A stretch of 7,596 nt of DNA from Nitrospirota bacterium (GCA_011052055.1 DRJW01000370.1:1-7596), one strand, 5' to 3'. Shown: positions 1 to 5,692, numbered from the stretch's first letter. Notes: a model not told the origin generated them from the letters alone. Numbers and translations: made by a program.

Positions 1-143
1 CGGTTCATTCACTGACGGACGAGACGGAGCTTTCATTAAGTTTTTCCATACCGCAAGGCGCCGCGCCGGGCAATTTGAAGATCAACAGCGAGTATGGAGC
101 CTATCCTTATTTCATAGGCTTTGAGCTAAGGTCGTATTTCTAG
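1..143 (+). CDS. C-terminal fragment of a probable outer-membrane beta-barrel protein
   Basis: Reading from base 3, an open frame of 46 codons runs in from the left edge and stops at TAG (141-143); the start lies outside the window. The visible tail has a first beta-strand-like stretch (TELSLSFSIPQ), a Gly/Pro/Asn-rich turn, then a final strand YFIGFELRSYF. That last strand alternates hydrophobic residues (I, F, L) and ends in a C-terminal Phe, the signature recognised by the outer-membrane assembly machinery in many Gram-negative porin-like proteins. This is seen in the sequence; the outer-membrane assignment follows from that general rule. I do not recognise the family. The other two plus frames close early or read as unnatural Arg-rich sequence. 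Translation direction points toward the regulator gene, which is convergent. Confidence 0.6.
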   Translation, partial: VHSLTDETELSLSFSIPQGAAPGNLKINSEYGAYPYFIGFELRSYF

Positions 144-154
144 CCCGAAATACG
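133..154. repeat. Perfect 8-bp hairpin enclosing the stop codon of the left-edge gene
   Basis: Arms CGTATTTC (133-140) and GAAATACG (147-154) are perfectly complementary, with a 6-base loop TAGCCC that contains the TAG stop. No T-run follows on either strand, so this is not a standard Rho-independent terminator. It may stabilise the 3' end of the mRNA or assist termination. The left arm also encodes the last residues of the barrel protein. Confidence 0.5.
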
Positions 155-211
155 GACGGAAACTAGAATCAAGATCGGGGAGAAAACGTTTATGCGGCTT
201 TGTCTGGCCGA

Positions 212-292
212 CCCCGCCTTTATCCCGGCCCCGGCCTAGCCCCGGCTTGCCCCGGCTTATGGCGTATGCCCCGGCTCTGGCCCGGCTTATGC
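212..292. repeat. Imperfect GC-rich array of a GCCCCGGCTT-like unit
   Basis: The unit recurs at irregular 10 to 30 base spacing. GCCCCGGCTT is exact at 239-248 and 249-258, GCCCCGGCTC lies at 268-277, and CCCGGCTTAT is exact at 251-260 and again at 281-290. More degenerate copies lie at about 212-237 (CCCCGCCTT, CCCGGCC, CCCGGCCTAG). The last unit contains the stop codon of the Fur-like regulator on the minus strand (287-289). No open frame with a plausible start and ribosome site was found here. It may be slippage-generated repeat DNA in the 3' flank, or a structured 3' end for the regulator mRNA. Confidence 0.6.
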
Positions 293-706
293 CGCGCCTA
301 CCCTGATCGTCACATCGACACCCTTGACCATCATACCCTTTGGAGCGTCTGGAATAATGTCGGTCATTTTTAAATCGGCGTTAAAATCGGTCAGCTCACC
401 GGTGTCTACGTTATAAAAATGGTGATGCGATTCGGTTTTCGGCTCATAAAAGATCTTGGTAGGGTCTGCTATGACCTCTTTTACAAGCCCTTTTTTCGCA
501 AATAGCCGAAGCGTGTTGTAGACGGTGGCTTTCGAGACGATGCTCCTGCCCTGGTTGACCTTACCCATCACCTGCTCTGCGGAAAGATGCTGTTTTTTAG
601 AAAGTAATATCCCGGCTATTTCCACCCTCTGCAGAGTAGCGGTAATTCCGTAATCCCTGAGCAGGTTTGCCAGTTCCGTGGTATTTCTTACATATAATTC
701 CATCAC
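287..706 (-). CDS. Fur-superfamily transcriptional regulator, Irr/PerR-like, cysteine-free
   Basis: A DNA-binding, metal- or heme-responsive repressor of the Fur superfamily, 139 residues, close to the usual length. Residues 10-85 form the winged helix, with recognition helix SKATVYNTL at 58-66; residues 86-139 form the dimerisation domain. H40, E88, the H94-H95-H96 run and D101/E104/D107 sit where the family binds metal. There is no cysteine at all: N99 and T102 replace the usual CxxC structural-zinc site, and the C-terminal CxxC is missing. The HHHFYNVDTGEL block and the GVDVTIR ending are typical of Irr-type proteins, where the triple-His region can bind heme; the N-terminal Cys-containing heme motif of Bradyrhizobium Irr is not present. 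The gene begins GTG-ATG; AAAAAGGG lies 6 bases before the GTG and 9 before the ATG at 703, so either could be used. It is divergent from the cupin gene. PerR-type peroxide sensing is the main alternative. Confidence 0.88.
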   Translation of the reverse strand: MMELYVRNTTELANLLRDYGITATLQRVEIAGILLSKKQHLSAEQVMGKVNQGRSIVSKATVYNTLRLFAKKGLVKEVIADPTKIFYEPKTESHHHFYNVDTGELTDFNADLKMTDIIPDAPKGMMVKGVDVTIRVGAA

Positions 707-743
707 TTTGAACCCTTTTTGAATCCTTCTTGTTTTTTAATCA

Positions 744-773
744 AGTATAACATAAAACCGCCTTTGACTTTAA
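744..773 (-). promoter_or_regulatory. Candidate promoter of the Fur-like regulator gene
   Basis: On the minus strand an extended -10, TGTTATACT (TATACT at 749-744), is preceded after an 18-base spacer by a weak -35, TTAAAG (773-768). A start near 737 would give a 5' leader of about 30 bases containing the AAAAAGGG ribosome site. The TG extension compensates for the poor -35. Confidence 0.5.
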
Positions 774-854
774 GTGGGCAATTCTACTATTTATTTCAAT
801 AACTTATCAGATTACAAAATAAAGAGAAAAATTCGCTTTTTCGAATAAAATAGT

Positions 855-883
855 TTGATCTGAATCCCGTATTTGTTTAGACT
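855..883 (+). promoter_or_regulatory. Weak candidate promoter toward the cupin gene, overlapping the palindrome
   Basis: TTGATC (855-860) and TAGACT (878-883) are separated by exactly 17 bases. Each matches the sigma70 consensus at about four of six positions. The -10 lies inside the TTTAGA-N5-TCTAAA palindrome, the arrangement expected for repression by blocking polymerase. It would leave a leader of roughly 150 bases before the cupin start. Low confidence: in such AT-rich DNA other pairs are possible. Confidence 0.28.
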
Positions 884-892
884 GTCTCTAAA
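876..892. promoter_or_regulatory. Palindrome TTTAGA-N5-TCTAAA, candidate operator of the Irr-like regulator
   Basis: The arms TTTAGA (876-881) and TCTAAA (887-892) are perfect complements around CTGTC, giving a 17-bp dyad. As I recall it, the Irr box (iron control element) of Alphaproteobacteria is TTTAGAA-N3-TTCTAAA, also 17 bp; this site matches it at every arm position except the two innermost. It lies between the divergent Irr-like and cupin genes. The dyad is seen directly; its assignment to this regulator is inference. Confidence 0.5.
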
Positions 893-990
893 TAGATATA
901 GGCGCAGGATCATAATATTTGCTGTCGTGGGTTGGTTTATCAATTCGCGGAACAATACAAACAACGAGAGAGTGGTCTTTCGATTAGAAT

Positions 991-1005
991 ATGATTGTTT
1001 ATCAT
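991..1005. promoter_or_regulatory. Dyad ATGAT-TGTTT-ATCAT upstream of the cupin gene
   Basis: Perfect 5-bp arms lie around a 5-base centre, 32 bases before the cupin ATG. The core TGAT-N5-ATCA resembles a Fur-family operator, but the classical Fur box has a 7-base centre, so spacing argues against a standard site. The sequence TTAGAAT (984-990), like an Irr half-site, abuts it on the left. It could be a second operator, or a small mRNA hairpin if transcription starts upstream. Confidence 0.35.
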
Positions 1006-1021
1006 TTCCAATATTTAACTT

Positions 1022-1027
1022 AAGGAG
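1022..1027 (+). promoter_or_regulatory. Ribosome binding site AAGGAG fixing the cupin start
   Basis: A strong Shine-Dalgarno sequence ends 10 bases before ATG 1038. It decides for the 115-residue cupin against an in-frame extension back to TTG at 873, whose extra 55 residues look like translated control-region DNA. Confidence 0.8.
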
Positions 1028-1037
1028 ACACGATATC

Positions 1038-1385
1038 ATGGCCATCCAAAACGGCGATATCAATGCAAGTAAACAACTACAAGACGACGCTGTGGCAAAA
1101 GTGACAATTATAAAAACAGACGCCCTTACCATGGACGTCTACTATTTCAAGGCGGGCCAGCAGTTAGGTTACCACCGGCACCCGACAGGAGATCAGATTT
1201 TCACCGTGATAGAAGGGGAAGGAACCTTCTATCTCGATGATAGCGGTGAGGAGACTTTGCAGGTCAAACCAGGCGCGACCTTCCTCGCCCCTGCTAACGT
1301 CTGGCATGATCTAAAGGATGGCGGGAACGGCTCTCTGGTGGCTCAGCAGGTCACCCAGCAACCTTCCGGAATGGAAAAAAGGTAA
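1038..1385 (+). CDS. Small single-domain cupin protein
   Basis: A 115-residue cytoplasmic cupin (beta-barrel, probable metal-binding) protein with no signal peptide. Cupin motif 1 is seen as G44-Y-H46-R-H48 followed by Q53 and E59-G-E-G; motif 2 as P78-G-A-T-F-L-A-P-A-N-V-W-H90. The likely metal ligands are H46, H48 and H90, with Q53 where the family usually has Glu. The length is that of a stand-alone monocupin, so the fold is complete; the substrate cannot be read from the sequence. Small cupins of this kind include oxygenases, isomerases and ligand-binding proteins. The gene is divergent from an Irr/PerR-like regulator, with operator-like palindromes between them, so control by iron, heme or peroxide is likely but inferred. 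A hairpin terminator follows, so it appears to be monocistronic. Confidence 0.88.
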   Translation: MAIQNGDINASKQLQDDAVAKVTIIKTDALTMDVYYFKAGQQLGYHRHPTGDQIFTVIEGEGTFYLDDSGEETLQVKPGATFLAPANVWHDLKDGGNGSLVAQQVTQQPSGMEKR

Positions 1386-1414
1386 CCCGCTTCATCTTTT
1401 TTCGGTTATTTGTG

Positions 1415-1461
1415 AAGGTCGGGCTGTCTATGCGCGGGCCGCCCGGCCTTACAAGATTTTT
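1415..1461 (+). terminator. Rho-independent terminator of the cupin gene
   Basis: A 10-bp stem AAGGTCGGGC (1415-1424) / GCCCGGCCTT (1441-1450) with one G-U wobble and a 16-base loop lies 29 bases after the cupin stop. A run of five T (1457-1461) follows after a 6-base gap, longer than ideal. On the minus strand the wobble becomes an A-C mismatch, so the structure favours the plus direction, although it may also help terminate the converging signalling operon. Confidence 0.5.
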
Positions 1462-1495
1462 CCCGCTAACCCGGAATTATCTTTAGGGATTCCCT

Positions 1496-1870
1496 TTATT
1501 CAGGCAGGGCCAGCGCTTCTGCGACAGCTTCGAGAAGCTCGGCCCGCTCCAGCGGTTTTTGCATTGTCCTGACCACGCCCAGATTTTTGGCTATATCAAG
1601 AAAATCGACCTGAACAATCCTGCCTCCGCCTGAAATCGCTATTATTTTTATCTTCGGATAATCACGCTTGAGTTTCATAATCGTCTCAAGCCCCCCTTCA
1701 TCCGGCATTATTATATCTGTGATAATCAGGTCAGCAGGATTTTCTTCATGTTTTTCTATCCCTTCGCGCCCGCTTGAAGCCTCCGTTACAACGTAACCGG
1801 CGGCTTCGAGCATCTGTTTTACGACTGAGCGCACATACTGGTCGTCATCGATAATCATTACATGAGCCAT
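1496..1870 (-). CDS. Stand-alone receiver-domain response regulator (CheY/Spo0F-like)
   Basis: A 124-residue cytoplasmic protein consisting only of a phosphoacceptor receiver domain. The acidic pocket is D8-D9-D10, the phosphorylated aspartate is D52 (in TDIIMP), the switch Ser is S80 and the conserved lysine is K105 followed by P106. The residue after the DIIMP block is D rather than the common variable-D-G, and the usual Thr/Ser-Ala pair is S80-G81. There is no output domain, so it must act by protein contact, either as a shuttle between kinases or as an interaction switch. It is the last gene of the three-gene operon, 3 bases after the hybrid kinase stop; its AAGGAG ribosome site overlaps the 3' end of that gene and lies 9 bases from the ATG. 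The most natural phosphodonors are the two upstream kinases. Confidence 0.93.
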   Translation of the reverse strand: MAHVMIIDDDQYVRSVVKQMLEAAGYVVTEASSGREGIEKHEENPADLIITDIIMPDEGGLETIMKLKRDYPKIKIIAISGGGRIVQVDFLDIAKNLGVVRTMQKPLERAELLEAVAEALALPE

Positions 1871-1873
1871 TGT

Positions 1874-3538
1874 TTATCTCTCCTTTTCCGCAGATAGATC
1901 AAGCGTCTTGCGCACAGTTACCGCAAGCTCATTCGCCAATACCGGTTTGAGAATAAAATCTCGAATGCCTATGTCCTTCGCCTTTTCAGGCGTGATGGTT
2001 TTGCTGAACCCCGTACACAAAATCACAGGAATGTCGCTCCTTATTTTTATCATCTCTCTGGCCAGTTCGTCGCCTGCGATATTGGGCATAGTCTGATCCG
2101 TTATTACCAGGTCGAATTTTTCGGGAGCCCTGCGAAAACGGTTAAGCGCTTCGACGCTACTTGTCTCCCCCACCACATCGTATCCAAACTGGCCCAGCGC
2201 CTCCATGCCCAGGCGCACCAGTGGGCGTTCGTCGTCTACGAACAAGATTCTTTCATTACCTTTATACGCCTGGAAAATTTTCTTTATTTCATCGACTGCG
2301 GGCTCGTCAGCTTTTGGGAGGTAAATATCAAAAGTGGAGCCTGCCCCTGGCTTGCTTTTCACGGTAATAGCTCCGCCGTGGCTGGTGACAATCCCGTGCA
2401 CTGCGGCAAGCCCCAGCCCCGTTCCGTCGCCAGCTTTTTTGGTTGTAAAAAAAGGATCGAAAATACGCTCCATTGTGGCCGAATCGATGCCGCAACCTTT
2501 ATCTGCGACGGAAAATTTGATCAATTTGCGGTCGGCCAATGAAGGATTGTTTTTGGCGAGCTCATCATCCACTTCCACTTCCCTGAGCGAGACAATAAGC
2601 TCCCCTCCTTTTTCCCTCATGGCGAACTCGGCGTTCGCGCACAGGTTCATTACCACCTGGCTCATCTGAGTCGCGTCCGCCAGAACCGAGCCGGAATCCG
2701 GATCGATATCTTCTTTCATTTTGATAGTGGATGGGACGGAGGCGCGAAGGAGTTTTAAAGTCTCTTTGACTATCAGATAAAGCTCCACCGGCTTTTTCTC
2801 CTGATCGTCCTGCCTGCTGAAAGTCAATATCTGCTTTACCAGGGCCTTGGCGCGGCGCCCCGCCTTCATGACCTCGCCAAGATTATCTCTTTCACGGCTA
2901 CCCTCTTTAAGTTTATCCATCGTAAGGTCTGTATAGCCGATAATAGCCGAAAGAATGTTGTTAAAATCATGGGCGATCCCGCCAGCCAGGACCCCGATGG
3001 CCTGCATCTTGAGAGACTGGCGGTATTGCGACTCCAGCTCTTTTTTTATCGCTCGCTCAGCGCGCAGTTTTTTGTTGATGGTCGAAAGCCGGGCCGTCCT
3101 CTTTTCCACAAGTTTTTCCAGTCGCTCTGCGTTTTTCTCAAGGAAATCTTCGGTTTCCCACTGTTTTTTTGCTCTTAAAATCGCTAATGACAGCTCCTCC
3201 ATATTCAACGGCTTCATTATATAATCGGAAGCTCCGGCGCGAAGCGCCATGATAGGCGCGTCATGGTCCTCTCGACCGGTGCAGATTATAATCTGCGTTT
3301 TGGGAATCATTTTTTTTACGCGCCTGAGTAGCTCAAGCCCATCCATAACAGGCATATTTATATCGCTGACGATGACATTTGGCCTCCATCTATCAGCCGA
3401 CTCCAACGCTTCGGCGCCATTGGCCGCTTCCACTATTTCAACCGCGTTAAAGTCGAGCTCAATGTATTTGCGGATTTGGCGGCGGGCCTGATCTTCGTCG
3501 TCTACAACCAGCAATTTTAAAATAGTATTGTCAGCCAT
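1874..3538 (-). CDS. Hybrid histidine kinase, REC-HisKA-HATPase-REC
   Basis: A 554-residue soluble protein with receivers at both ends of a kinase core. REC1 is at about 6-125: D13-D14, phosphoacceptor D59, T87, K109-P110. A charged helical, probably coiled-coil, linker spans about 125-175. HisKA carries phosphorylatable H190 in IAHDFNN. HATPase_c is at about 280-410: N298/N302 in the N box, D346-K-G348-C-G350 (G1), FDPFFTTK (F box) and GTGLGL at 372-377 (G2). REC2 is at about 430-550: D435-D436, D481, T509, K531-P532. All catalytic residues are present. No PAS, transmembrane or Hpt domain exists, so input presumably arrives by phosphorylation of REC1. Its start overlaps the stop of the upstream PAS kinase by 8 bases, with GGAGG 6 bases before the ATG, so translation is probably coupled. 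Transfer from H190 to D481 is expected; how phosphate passes between proteins without an Hpt domain is unclear. Confidence 0.95.
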   Translation of the reverse strand: MADNTILKLLVVDDEDQARRQIRKYIELDFNAVEIVEAANGAEALESADRWRPNVIVSDINMPVMDGLELLRRVKKMIPKTQIIICTGREDHDAPIMALRAGASDYIMKPLNMEELSLAILRAKKQWETEDFLEKNAERLEKLVEKRTARLSTINKKLRAERAIKKELESQYRQSLKMQAIGVLAGGIAHDFNNILSAIIGYTDLTMDKLKEGSRERDNLGEVMKAGRRAKALVKQILTFSRQDDQEKKPVELYLIVKETLKLLRASVPSTIKMKEDIDPDSGSVLADATQMSQVVMNLCANAEFAMREKGGELIVSLREVEVDDELAKNNPSLADRKLIKFSVADKGCGIDSATMERIFDPFFTTKKAGDGTGLGLAAVHGIVTSHGGAITVKSKPGAGSTFDIYLPKADEPAVDEIKKIFQAYKGNERILFVDDERPLVRLGMEALGQFGYDVVGETSSVEALNRFRRAPEKFDLVITDQTMPNIAGDELAREMIKIRSDIPVILCTGFSKTITPEKAKDIGIRDFILKPVLANELAVTVRKTLDLSAEKER

Positions 3539-5426
3539 TGGACGCCTCCGGGGGCTTTAAAAGAGTAATAATCATAGTGGCGCCAGAGCCCTCTTGCGAC
3601 TCCACCTCCAGCTTTCCGCCAAATTCCTGAATAATCTTGTAGACGATAGACAGGCCGATGCCAGTCCCTTTTCCCGGAGGTTTGGTTGTGAAAAACGGAT
3701 TGAATATCTCTTTTTTAATCGAGTCAGCAATACCGGGACCGGTGTCTTTTACTCTAATTACAGCTTCATCGGCAGAGTCTTCCACCTCAATGAGAATTTT
3801 TTTTTGCCTGTCGTCTTCAATAGTGTCGAGGGCGTCTCTTGCGTTTGCAATGAGGTTTATCATTACCTGGCTTAGCCTGTTTGCGGCGCCGATAACCATT
3901 ACCCGGCCCGAAGGAATTTCAACTGTCAGGCTTATATTGCGGACTTTAAGCTGAGACCCGAACATTTTTATCGAATTACGTATCGCCTTGCCAACATTGA
4001 CCGGGTAAATTTCGCTACTTTCTTTTCTGGCAAAATCACGCAGGTTTTTAATGATTTCCACCGCGCGCTCAACATTTTCGGAGATCACTTTGACTTCTTC
4101 GAGCAAACCCGGCTTATCGATCTTCTTTTTTTCCGCTATCTTGTTTAACAGCTGGCATGTGATGTTTATATGATTAAGGGGCTGGTTCAGCTCGTGGGCC
4201 ACGCCGGAGGCCAGCTCCCCTATCGCCGCAAGTTTTTCCGCCTGCGAAAGCCGCTCGCTCTGTTTTAAAAGCTCCTCCTCGGCCCGCTTGATTTCCGTGG
4301 TGTCGCGGAACACGGATATGTACTTGACCGTTTTACCGGAGACATCCTTTATGGCGGTTATGGCCAGCCACTCCGGGTACACTTCGCCGTTTTTACGTTT
4401 GTTCCATATTTCCCCTTTCCATTGCCCTTTCTCCTTGAGCGACGCCCACATTTGCTGGTAAAAATCCTCGCCCTGCCGCCCGCTTTTCAGAATCCGGGGA
4501 TTTTCTCCTACAGTCTCCTTTGCGGTGTAACCTGTGATTTTCGTGAAAGCCGGATTTACCGACCGGATTACCGCGTCGCCGTCCGTGACAATTATTCCAT
4601 CCAGCGCGTACTCATATACAGTCGATGCCAGACTAAGCTCGGCCTCGCTTTTCTTTTGCTCCGTTATATCGTTTCCATGCAGTAAAAATCCGTTTAATTT
4701 GCCAGGTTCGGTTATGACCGGACTGATGGTAATCCGCAGATAGCTGTGTTCTCCCCCCGGCTTCTGGTAAGCTAACTCCGCGCTACGGGCGCCGCCGCTT
4801 TTACGCATACATTCACCCGAAAGCGCAAGCGCCCTTTCCCAATCCCATTTAACGCCACACTCGGTAAAAAGCTTGCCCAAAACGTCCATTTCAGAAATTC
4901 CAAAAGTCTCTTCCGCCGCCTTGTTCCATCTGGTGATCCTCTGCTCCGAGTCCACTCCGATGAGAATCTCTGAAATGGCGGAGAAAAGACGCTCGATTTC
5001 CAGATGCGCGTTACGCAGTTTTTCCTCGGCCTGTTTCCTGTCGGTTATGTCGCGCATTACTCCGACAAACCGCCTTTGACTTCCCACTCTCATTTCGCTG
5101 GCGGATATTTCCGCAGTGAATATAGTCCCGTTTTTACGCATCGCCAAAACTTCGCGGGGAACGCCCAGAAACCTGGACTTGCCTGTCTTAAGATATTTTT
5201 TTATGTAACCGTCATGCTGGCTTCCGTAAGGCTCTGGCATCAGTAAGCTTATGTTCGCGCCCAGAGCCTCTTCAAGGGAATAACCGAAAATCCTCTGCGC
5301 CGCAGGATTGAACGATTCTATGAAGCCTTTCTCGTTGATAGTGATAATAGCGTCTAAAGCGTTGTCCACCACAGCGTGAACGTAGCTTTCGTTTCCACGG
5401 AATGTTTTGTACCGGAGCCTGGCCAT
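3531..5426 (-). CDS. Soluble PAS-PAS-PAS histidine kinase with FixL-like heme PAS
   Basis: A 631-residue cytoplasmic sensor kinase, first gene of the operon. PAS1 is at about 13-132, PAS2 about 143-262, PAS3 plus PAC about 268-388, HisKA with H411 in VAHELNQPL, and HATPase_c with N524/N528 (N box), D561-T-G563-P-G565 (G1), FNPFFTTK (F box) and GTGIGL at 587-592 (G2). There are no membrane segments. PAS1 aligns with the oxygen-sensing PAS of FixL: MPEP, then H71-D-G-Y-I-K-K-Y, then R91 exactly 20 residues later, matching heme ligand H200 and distal R220 of Bradyrhizobium FixL. PAS3 has the NPRILKSG, W336-K-G-E-I-W341-N-K-R-K-N-G pattern common in redox PAS domains. The ATG at 5426 is preceded by AGAGG at 6-base spacing, and an in-frame stop lies just upstream (5451-5453). 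No FixJ-type regulator follows. An oxygen or redox role is inferred; the PAS kinase identity is certain. Confidence 0.95.
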   Translation of the reverse strand: MARLRYKTFRGNESYVHAVVDNALDAIITINEKGFIESFNPAAQRIFGYSLEEALGANISLLMPEPYGSQHDGYIKKYLKTGKSRFLGVPREVLAMRKNGTIFTAEISASEMRVGSQRRFVGVMRDITDRKQAEEKLRNAHLEIERLFSAISEILIGVDSEQRITRWNKAAEETFGISEMDVLGKLFTECGVKWDWERALALSGECMRKSGGARSAELAYQKPGGEHSYLRITISPVITEPGKLNGFLLHGNDITEQKKSEAELSLASTVYEYALDGIIVTDGDAVIRSVNPAFTKITGYTAKETVGENPRILKSGRQGEDFYQQMWASLKEKGQWKGEIWNKRKNGEVYPEWLAITAIKDVSGKTVKYISVFRDTTEIKRAEEELLKQSERLSQAEKLAAIGELASGVAHELNQPLNHINITCQLLNKIAEKKKIDKPGLLEEVKVISENVERAVEIIKNLRDFARKESSEIYPVNVGKAIRNSIKMFGSQLKVRNISLTVEIPSGRVMVIGAANRLSQVMINLIANARDALDTIEDDRQKKILIEVEDSADEAVIRVKDTGPGIADSIKKEIFNPFFTTKPPGKGTGIGLSIVYKIIQEFGGKLEVESQEGSGATMIITLLKPPEASNG

Positions 5427-5479
5427 TAATGGCCTCTGTCCGGCGCGCTTTCAAAAGTCACCACCAACCCTGTAATTGC

Positions 5480-5529
5480 AGAATGATTATTTATAATATA
5501 AATTTTCATACTTTACAATCAATCATTCT
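5480..5529. repeat. 9-bp inverted repeat framing the kinase-operon promoter
   Basis: AGAATGATT (5480-5488) and AATCATTCT (5521-5529) are perfect complements separated by 32 bases, about four helical turns from arm centre to arm centre. The dyad midpoint (5504.5) falls on the midpoint of the promoter spacer. One arm lies just downstream of the -10 and the other just upstream of the -35, as expected for a dimeric or looping regulator. The binding protein is unknown. Confidence 0.45.
5490..5518 (-). promoter_or_regulatory. Sigma70-type promoter of the three-gene signalling operon
   Basis: On the minus strand, TTGTAA (5518-5513) and TATAAA (5495-5490) are separated by exactly 17 AT-rich bases. 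Transcription would start near 5483, giving a leader of about 55 bases before the PAS kinase ATG. This is the best promoter match in the window. Confidence 0.6.
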
Positions 5530-5615
5530 TTTCGGGAGCATGGCCTGGCTCATCTTTTTGTATTGAAAAATACGCGGCCTCGCCCGCTTATCCGGTCAGA
5601 TGGGAGTGATACCGT

Positions 5616-5637
5616 AAAAAGGGTAGATAGCTACCTT
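5616..5637 (-). terminator. Short terminator-like hairpin, T-run on the minus strand
   Basis: Reading the minus strand, GGTAG-CTAT-CTACC (5635-5622) is a perfect 5-bp stem with a 4-base loop, followed after one C by TTTTT (5620-5616). It lies about 75 bases after the lipoprotein stop and before the kinase-operon promoter, so it would insulate the two units. The stem is short. Confidence 0.4.
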
Positions 5638-5671
5638 GCGGTGTCAGCGCAGGCGCAAATTAAAAACAAGG

Positions 5672-5692
5672 AAAAGCGGAAACCTGGCTTTT
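5672..5692. terminator. Hairpin terminator just after the lipoprotein gene
   Basis: On the minus strand AAAAGC, a 2-base CA bulge, GG-TTT-CC and GCTTTT form a stem-loop (5692-5672) beginning 19 bases after the lipoprotein stop, followed by CCTTGTTTTTA. On the plus strand the stem is also followed by T-rich sequence, so it could act in both directions. Confidence 0.45.

Larger units (their letters stand above)
707..1037. other. AT-rich divergent control region between the regulator and cupin genes
   Basis: This 331-base stretch separates two divergent genes and is clearly more AT-rich than either. It holds a minus-strand promoter candidate for the regulator (744-773), the palindrome TTTAGA-N5-TCTAAA (876-892), a weak plus-strand promoter candidate overlapping it (855-883), a second dyad (991-1005), a small ATTCG/CGAAT hairpin (831-846) and the cupin ribosome site. 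No credible gene was seen here. The two long frames that cross it give low-complexity Ile/Phe/Leu-rich or Arg/Asn-rich translations without ribosome sites. Confidence 0.7.

Noticed and set aside
191..238. Plus-strand 15-codon ORF starting ATG at 191
   Set aside because: No ribosome site, runs into the GC-rich repeat array, nothing to support it.
873..1037. In-frame N-terminal extension of the cupin from TTG at 873
   Set aside because: The extra residues read like translated control DNA, there is no ribosome site at 873, and a strong AAGGAG precedes the ATG at 1038.
812..1132. Minus-strand open frame of 106 codons
   Set aside because: It overlaps the divergent promoter region and the cupin start, and its translation is low-complexity with no ribosome site or family features.
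1485..1495. Small AGGG-ATT-CCCT hairpin just after the receiver gene
   Set aside because: Only four base pairs and no T-run on the minus strand, so it is too weak to call a terminator.
1318..1572. Plus-strand open frame overlapping the end of the cupin gene
   Set aside because: It overlaps the cupin, its terminator and the receiver gene in other frames, and its composition is shadow-like.
3531..3538. Possible fusion or frameshift between the two kinases
   Set aside because: The 8-base overlap has a proper stop and a good GGAGG-ATG start; both proteins are complete, so this is ordinary translational coupling.
5272..5454. Short minus-strand frame over the 5' end of the PAS kinase
   Set aside because: It overlaps conserved PAS1 coding sequence in another frame and shows no independent features.
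5560..5573. GTATT-GAAA-AATAC hairpin upstream of the kinase promoter
   Set aside because: Five weak base pairs in AT-rich DNA, not positioned to act as a terminator for either neighbour.
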